Part shown: one piece after another, positions 59,463 to 64,000 of the stretch
Layout of the letters: the number at the start of each line of letters is the position of its first letter
How positions within the stretch are numbered: the stretch's first letter is position 1
Source: Agreia sp. VKM Ac-1783
GTDB lineage: Bacteria > Actinomycetota > Actinomycetes > Actinomycetales > Microbacteriaceae
Reading direction: 5' to 3'
Length of the DNA stretch: 64,000 bases
Assembly: GCF_900177765.1 (NCBI RefSeq)
Contig: NZ_FXWI01000002.1
Coordinates: 186,001 to 250,000, forward strand
The notes under the pieces: generated by a model
Databases searched by the model: none
The model's input: only the letters and a program-made list of their open reading frames with translations
What the model was told of the DNA's origin: nothing
Translations under genes and position numbers: made by a program

Positions 59463-60659
59463 TTAGAGGCGAGCTGCGGCCTGCAGGTCTGCGACACGGT
59501 CGAGCTTCTCCCAGGTGAAATCGGGAAGCTCACGACCGAAGTGACCGTACGTGGCCGTCGCGCCGTAGATGGGGCGCAGCAGATCGAGGTGCTGGATGAT
59601 GGCCGCCGGGCGCAGATCAAAGACCGCATTGATGGCCTCGATGATGCGCTCGTCGGGGAGCTTTCCGGTTCCGAAGGTCTCGACGTACAGTCCGACGGGC
59701 GCAGCCTTGCCGATGGCGTAGGCGACCTGCACCTCGAGCCTGTCGGCGAAACCGGCCGCGACCGCGTTCTTCGCGACCCAGCGCATGGCGTAGGCGGCCG
59801 AACGGTCGACCTTCGACGGGTCTTTGCCCGAGAAGGCTCCGCCGCCGTGGCGCGAGGCTCCACCGTACGTGTCGACGATGATCTTGCGGCCGGTGAGTCC
59901 GGCGTCGCCTTGGGGGCCGCCGACGACGAATCTGCCGGTGGGATTGATGAGGAAGTCTGCGGAGCGCGAGTCGAGGTCGCTGTCTGCCAACACCGGCTTG
60001 ATGACGAGTTCTTCGATGTCGTGGAAGAGATCGGCGTTCGTCACCGACTCCGTGTGCTGGGTCGAGAGAACGACCGTCTCGATGGTCTTCGGCACGATGC
60101 CGTCGTAGCCGATGGTGACCTGGGTCTTGCCGTCGGGCCGCAGGTAGCCGAGCTCTCCTGATTTGCGCACCTCGGCGAGACGCTCGGCCAGACGGTGCGC
60201 GAGCCAGATGGGCAGCGGCATGAGCTGGGGCGTCTCGGTGGTGGCGAAACCGAACATGATGCCCTGGTCGCCGGCACCCTGCAGATCGAACGGATCGGTG
60301 CGGGTCTCGCCCTGACGGTTCTCCCACGCGTTGTCGACGCCGGCGGCGATCTCGGGCGACTGCGCGCCGATCGAGACCGAGACACCGCAACTCGCTCCGT
60401 CGAATCCGACATCGCTCGACGTGTAGCCGATCGACGACACCTTGTCGCGCACGATCGTGGGGATGTCGACATAACCCGAGGTCGTGACCTCGCCGGCGAC
60501 ATGCACGAGGCCCGTCGTCACGAGGGTCTCGACGGCGACGCGGCTCGCGGGGTCTACCTCGAGGAGGGCGTCGAGGATGCTGTCGGAGATCTGATCGCAG
60601 ATCTTGTCGGGGTGTCCTTCGGTGACAGACTCGGACGTAAAGAGGCGAAGGCTCGTCAT
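59463..60659 (-). CDS. metK: S-adenosylmethionine synthetase
   Basis: MetK makes SAM from methionine and ATP. The 398 residues have [31 protein letters not shown] and [19 protein letters not shown] (shortened), covering the metal and phosphate sites. It overlaps coaBC (ATGA). No SAM riboswitch is seen in front. Confidence 0.97.
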   Translation of the reverse strand: MTSLRLFTSESVTEGHPDKICDQISDSILDALLEVDPASRVAVETLVTTGLVHVAGEVTTSGYVDIPTIVRDKVSSIGYTSSDVGFDGASCGVSVSIGAQSPEIAAGVDNAWENRQGETRTDPFDLQGAGDQGIMFGFATTETPQLMPLPIWLAHRLAERLAEVRKSGELGYLRPDGKTQVTIGYDGIVPKTIETVVLSTQHTESVTNADLFHDIEELVIKPVLADSDLDSRSADFLINPTGRFVVGGPQGDAGLTGRKIIVDTYGGASRHGGGAFSGKDPSKVDRSAAYAMRWVAKNAVAAGFADRLEVQVAYAIGKAAPVGLYVETFGTGKLPDERIIEAINAVFDLRPAAIIQHLDLLRPIYGATATYGHFGRELPDFTWEKLDRVADLQAAARL

Positions 60660-61927
60660 GGTGCTCCAGGGAATTCTGATGGGGTGCGGTGCCCGTCTGC
60701 GAGCAGTCGCTCGGCCAGTACAGACAGGATCTCATCGGCCACCGACAGCTTGCTGCCCCGGGCCTCGATCACTATAGACCCGGCTCGGTCGAGGACCGTC
60801 ACCGCGTTTCCTTGCGTGGCGAAACCCTCGTTCCAGCCGACCCGATTGACCACGAGAAAGTCGCAGCCCTTGCGTGCGATCTTGGCTCGCCCCAGCTCGA
60901 GGAGGGCCTCATCGGTCTCTGCGGTCTCGGCGGCGAAGCCCACGACGATCTGGCCGGCACTGGCGCGCGCGGCGACGCCCGCGAGGATGTCGGCGTTCTT
61001 GACGAGCTCGAGCGTGAGCGTGTCGCCCATCGTCTCTTTCTTGATCTTGGCGTTCGAGACAGCCGCCGGCCTGTAGTCGGCGACCGCCGCCGCCATGATG
61101 ATGGCGTCGCTCGCGGGGGCATGCTGCTCGACGGCCTCGGCGAGCTGCGCCGTCGTCTCGACGGAGACGACCGTGACGCCCTCGGGAAGCGCCACCTCGA
61201 CGTGCGCCGCGATCAGAGTGACCTGCGCGCCGCGTGAGGCGGCAGCCTGCGCGAGCGCGGCCCCCTGGCGACCGCTCGAGCGGTTGCCGATGAACCGGAC
61301 CGGATCGAGCGGCTCACGGGTTCCGCCGGCGGTGACGAGCACACGCACCCCGTCGAGGTCGCGGCGCGGGCCGGGGTGTGCGGCCGCGGCCACGGCCAGG
61401 GATGCGGCGACGATGTCGTCGACCTCGGCCATCCGACCGGCCCCGGAATCCGCGCCGGTGAGCTGTCCGCTCGTCGGTCCGACGAAGTGGATGCCGCGAG
61501 AGGCGAGAAGAGCGGCGTTGGCAACGGTGGCGGGGTTCTGCCACATCTCGGTGTGCATCGCGGGCGCGACCACGATCGGTGCTTTCGAGGCGAGAACGGT
61601 ATTGCCGAGCAGATCGTCGGCAAGACCCGCCGCCATCTTGGCCAGGGAGTTCGCCGTGGCCGGGGCGATGACGATGAGATCGGCGGACTGGCCGATCGAC
61701 ACGTGCCGAACCTCGGCCACCGCCTCGTAGAGATCGGTGTGCACGACGTTTCGCGAGATCGCCTCGAGCGTCGGCTTGCCGACGAATCGCAGGGCGTGCT
61801 CAGTTGCGACGACCTGCACGTCGTGGCCCGCCAGTACGAAAGCACGCACGACGCCCACGGCTTTGTACGCCGCGATGCCACCCGTGATTCCCACCACGAT
61901 GCGCAGTCGCTTCTGCGGGTCTGTCAC
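60656..61927 (-). CDS. coaBC: Bifunctional CoaBC (phosphopantothenoylcysteine decarboxylase/synthetase)
   Basis: CoaBC performs two steps of CoA synthesis. The 423-residue protein has an N-terminal flavodoxin-like CoaC domain ([47 protein letters not shown]) and a C-terminal CoaB domain ([37 protein letters not shown], each given in short). The PAMH form, instead of PAMN, is usual in actinobacteria. The start is GTG. Confidence 0.96.
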   Translation of the reverse strand: MTDPQKRLRIVVGITGGIAAYKAVGVVRAFVLAGHDVQVVATEHALRFVGKPTLEAISRNVVHTDLYEAVAEVRHVSIGQSADLIVIAPATANSLAKMAAGLADDLLGNTVLASKAPIVVAPAMHTEMWQNPATVANAALLASRGIHFVGPTSGQLTGADSGAGRMAEVDDIVAASLAVAAAAHPGPRRDLDGVRVLVTAGGTREPLDPVRFIGNRSSGRQGAALAQAAASRGAQVTLIAAHVEVALPEGVTVVSVETTAQLAEAVEQHAPASDAIIMAAAVADYRPAAVSNAKIKKETMGDTLTLELVKNADILAGVAARASAGQIVVGFAAETAETDEALLELGRAKIARKGCDFLVVNRVGWNEGFATQGNAVTVLDRAGSIVIEARGSKLSVADEILSVLAERLLADGHRTPSEFPGAP

Positions 61928-61975
61928 CTCAGTACTGCCCTTCCGTCGTACACAACTCTGCCGTTAACGAACGAA

Positions 61976-62026
61976 TCCGCTCCCCGGTCGCTCGGGCGCT
62001 GGCCCGACGACAGCCCGGGGAACGGA
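61976..62026 (-). terminator. Two-tier hairpin after rpoZ
   Basis: TCCGCTCCCCGG (61976-61987) pairs with CCGGGGAACGGA (62015-62026) with one G-T pair. It encloses TCGGGC/GCCCGA (61992-61997 and 62002-62007). It lies between rpoZ and coaBC and may be a terminator or processing site; no T-run follows. Confidence 0.5.
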
Positions 62027-62042
62027 CCTGCATTCGCTGCTG

Positions 62043-62306
62043 CTATTCGGTGGCCGCGATCGGCTTGACCGTGAGCTTGTCCTCGTTGATCTCGTGCATG
62101 GCGACCGAGAGGGGCTTGTCGTCGATCGTCGAGTCGACCAGCGGTCCGACGTTGTCGAAGAGGCTTCCCTCGTGCAGGTCGGCGTAGTAGTCGTTGATCT
62201 GTCGCGCGCGCTTCGATGCGAAGATCACGAGCGCGTACTTGGATTCAACCTTCGAGAGCAGTTCGTCGATGGGGGGATCGATGATTCCCTGTGCCCTGTT
62301 GACCAT
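62043..62306 (-). CDS. rpoZ: RNA polymerase omega subunit
   Basis: Omega helps assemble RNA polymerase. The 87-residue protein has [26 protein letters not shown], the conserved RpoZ core (here abbreviated [17 protein letters not shown]), and ends with a short acidic tail ([13 protein letters not shown]). AAGGAG precedes the ATG. It lies between the gmk fusion and coaBC, as in other actinobacteria. Confidence 0.95.
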   Translation of the reverse strand: MVNRAQGIIDPPIDELLSKVESKYALVIFASKRARQINDYYADLHEGSLFDNVGPLVDSTIDDKPLSVAMHEINEDKLTVKPIAATE

Positions 62307-62385
62307 GGTGATACTCCTTGATTGGCCTCGCCGGCCGGATTGAGAAAAGATCGTGCGGTGATCGTGCGGGGTTCACCGTGCACAA

Positions 62386-62399
62386 GTAGACAAGTCTAC
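62386..62399 (-). promoter_or_regulatory. Palindrome over the likely rpoZ -10 element
   Basis: GTAGAC-AA-GTCTAC is a perfect 14-base palindrome; the minus-strand TAGACT at 62393-62398 is a -10 candidate for rpoZ with a leader of about 80 bases. The symmetry could be an operator or just the -10 read on both strands. Confidence 0.4.
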
Positions 62400-62436
62400 C
62401 TCGAATAAGCCGTTGATCTCTCGGATTGGCCGCTTA

Positions 62437-63318
62437 TCACTTCATGAGCTCCACGACGTCGCGCGCGGCGGTCTCGACGTCGTTGTTGACGATGAGGTAG
62501 TCGAACTCGTTCTGAGCGGCCAGTTCGACCTCGGCCGTCGCCAGTCGACGCTCCTGTTCCTCGGCCGTCTCGGTGCCTCGGCCCGTGAGTCGGCGCACGA
62601 GTTCCGCCCAGCTCGGCGGTAGCAGGAACACCAGTCGGGCCTCAGGCATGGCCTCGCGCACCTGGCGCGCGCCCTGGATGTCGATCTCGAGCAGCACGCT
62701 CTTGCCCTCGGCCAGCGCCTTATCGATGGGGGCGCGCGGGGTGCCGTAGCGCGACGAGTTGTGCACGACGGCCCACTCGAGGAACTCGCCGGCCGCGATC
62801 ATCCGGTCGAACTCGGCGTCGTCGACGAAGTAGTAGCTGACGCCGTCGATCTCCCCCGGTCTCGGAGCCCTGGTCGTGGCAGAGACCGAGAGCAGAACAC
62901 CGGGCACGTTCTCGCGGATCCAGGTGGACACCGTTCCCTTGCCGACCGCTGTCGGGCCCGCCAGGACCACCAGGCGCGAGGCGTCCTCGTCGCCGGAGAA
63001 GGGCGCGCGCTTCTCGAGGTAGGCGCGCAGACGATCGCGTTGCAGCGCACCGAGCCCGCCTAGACGCTTGCTCGGCGAGATCGAGAGTCGCTCGATGACC
63101 CGCTCGATTCGAACGCGACCGAGACCCGGGATGCCCTGGAGCAGTTCGGTGACCCGCATGCCGGCCTCGAGGCTGTCGGGATGCTTCGAGGCCCGGTCGA
63201 GCACGCCGGTCGCGCTGCGGCGCTGCTCCGCTACCGCTTTCTTGATGGCTGCGCGGGCACGCCGGGCCGCGATGGCAGCCCGGGATCCGGCCGCGCGATC
63301 GACGTCGGGAACGGTCAT
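62437..63318 (-). CDS. gmk: Guanylate kinase fused to an N-terminal mycobacterial-IHF-like domain
   Basis: This 293-residue protein joins two parts usually made separately. Residues about 1-104 resemble actinobacterial integration host factor (mIHF): an [13 protein letters not shown] helix, a [17 protein letters not shown] helix-two-turn-helix at 62-78, and [14 protein letters not shown] at 84-97. Residues 114-293 are guanylate kinase: P-loop GPTAVGKG (121-128), [33 protein letters not shown]. Gmk makes GDP from GMP; the IHF part probably binds DNA. No stop, frameshift or internal start with a good ribosome site separates them. The ATG overlaps the pyrF stop. Confidence 0.93.
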   Translation of the reverse strand: MTVPDVDRAAGSRAAIAARRARAAIKKAVAEQRRSATGVLDRASKHPDSLEAGMRVTELLQGIPGLGRVRIERVIERLSISPSKRLGGLGALQRDRLRAYLEKRAPFSGDEDASRLVVLAGPTAVGKGTVSTWIRENVPGVLLSVSATTRAPRPGEIDGVSYYFVDDAEFDRMIAAGEFLEWAVVHNSSRYGTPRAPIDKALAEGKSVLLEIDIQGARQVREAMPEARLVFLLPPSWAELVRRLTGRGTETAEEQERRLATAEVELAAQNEFDYLIVNNDVETAARDVVELMK

Positions 63319-64000
63319 GACAGGGCTCCGGCTAGTTGGGCCGCCTGGTCGGCGAGCGTGTCTCTGAGGGCGGATGGCCCGGCAGCGAGTGCGGCTCTCG
63401 ACGTGCTCACGACCGTGCCGGCCGAGAGCGGCCCGTAGATCGAGCGGATGTCGTCGAAGCGAGCTCCCTGGTGTCCGAACCCCGGGGCGAGCACGGGCAT
63501 CAGCGGAGTCGCCTGGCCGAGCGACAGCGCGTCGACCCCGTAATCGAGAAGGTTCTTCGTCGCACCGAGCACGACTCCGATGCTACCGAGTTCGTGGCCC
63601 TCGCCGTCGTCCGTGGATGCGTGCGAACGGTTCCACGCGTCGATCTCGGCTGCGACGAGCCCGGCGACGCTGATCCCTGGTCGTTCTCCCCCGGTCACCG
63701 TCGCGGTCTGCAGCGTCTGCGATTCCGGGTTCGACGTCGCGGCGAGCACGAATGCGCCCTTGCCGTGACGCTCCGCCAGATCAAAGACTCCTGCCAGAGC
63801 CCCCGTTCCCGTGTACGCGGCCAGAGTCACGGCGTCGGCCTCGAGCGGAGAGCCCGGGGTGAGCCAGGCGTCGCCGTACGCGTCGACGCTCGACCCGATG
63901 TCGCCGCGCTTTGCATCGGCGATCACGATCAGTCCGGCCGCGCGAGCGGCCGCGAGCACCTCTTCGAGAGCCGAGAATCCGGCCGAGCCGAACATCTCGA
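63315..64000 (-). CDS. pyrF: Orotidine 5'-phosphate decarboxylase, type 2 (start off the window)
   Basis: PyrF makes UMP by decarboxylating OMP. The visible 228 residues are the C-terminal part; the N-terminus continues past 64000. The active-site segment [12 protein letters not shown] carries the catalytic Lys/Asp, and the preceding [10 protein letters not shown] and later [16 protein letters not shown] are typical of the group 2 form. An apparent ATG at 63995 is internal. It overlaps gmk by four bases. Confidence 0.93.
   Translation of the reverse strand, partial: EMFGSAGFSALEEVLAAARAAGLIVIADAKRGDIGSSVDAYGDAWLTPGSPLEADAVTLAAYTGTGALAGVFDLAERHGKGAFVLAATSNPESQTLQTATVTGGERPGISVAGLVAAEIDAWNRSHASTDDGEGHELGSIGVVLGATKNLLDYGVDALSLGQATPLMPVLAPGFGHQGARFDDIRSIYGPLSAGTVVSTSRAALAAGPSALRDTLADQAAQLAGALS

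Noticed and set aside
60656-62042. SAM riboswitch upstream of metK or coaBC
   Set aside because: metK overlaps coaBC by four bases and the gap before coaBC holds only a GC hairpin placed as an rpoZ terminator. No kink-turn or SAM-box sequence is recognisable.

Overview
The window is a continuous, high-GC stretch of actinobacterial chromosome, almost entirely housekeeping genes. It most likely comes from a member of the Microbacteriaceae (Leifsonia/Clavibacter/Microbacterium relatives). The evidence is the set of actinobacterial marker genes: OpcA next to Zwf, RbpA, WhiA, an HGxxPAAW protein inside a trp cluster, an ANTAR response regulator of the PdtaR type, a mycobacterial-IHF-like domain on guanylate kinase and a helicase-dead PriA. 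Many starts are GTG or TTG and many genes overlap by ATGA. I see no phage, transposase, CRISPR, plasmid or rRNA.

Layout, left to right. (1) 1-2510: the start of sufB, then the haem A pathway genes ctaA and ctaB, which converge on an imperfect palindromic repeat at 1461-1548. (2) 2606-10102: a UPF0303 gene, then the plus-strand pentose-phosphate operon tkt-tal-zwf-opcA-pgl with a long structured leader, closed by a strong terminator. (3) 10127-16681, minus strand: secG-rbpA, the glycolytic genes gap-pgk-tpiA, sodA, and whiA with rapZ. (4) 16724-25246: the excision-repair genes uvrC, uvrA, uvrB with a thioesterase gene, and divergent pfkA. (5) 25259-34441, minus: coaE, rpsA, a four-helix membrane protein, a DsbA-like membrane thioredoxin, a DUF885 peptidase-like protein, a small unknown and polA. 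(6) 34501-37650: a thioesterase, an unknown, the ANTAR regulator pdtaR, tRNA-Leu(CAA), a 40-residue type-B ribosomal protein L36, and an FHA-like/unknown pair. (7) 37796-46562, minus: pyk, gltD, gltB, lgt. (8) 46675-55038, minus: trpA-trpB-trpC-HGxxPAAW-Trp membrane protein-trpE-hisI-hisF-hisG-hisE-rpe, read in the opposite order. (9) 55088-64000, minus: rsmB-fmt-priA-metK-coaBC, rpoZ, the IHF-guanylate kinase fusion and a 5'-truncated pyrF.

The genes cover central carbon flow (pentose phosphate pathway, lower glycolysis, PFK, pyruvate kinase, Rpe), nitrogen assimilation (GOGAT), Trp and His synthesis drawing on pentose-phosphate intermediates, CoA and SAM synthesis, nucleotide excision repair with Pol I, and translation initiation (Fmt, S1, L36). 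The order matches two blocks that are separate in Mycobacterium tuberculosis.

The most interesting signals are regulatory. At least eight genes have a TANNNT hexamer exactly six bases before the start codon, and three more have seven. This is the layout of leaderless transcripts. In two cases (rpe to hisE, and the 31135 gene to the DUF885 gene) the stop codon of the upstream gene forms the first three bases of the next gene's hexamer. Other points of interest are the IHF-Gmk fusion, the tkt leader with a possible small ORF, and a symmetric site at the sodA promoter. I found no clearly novel defence or biosynthetic system. No search or structure prediction was run, so family names rest on recognised motifs.
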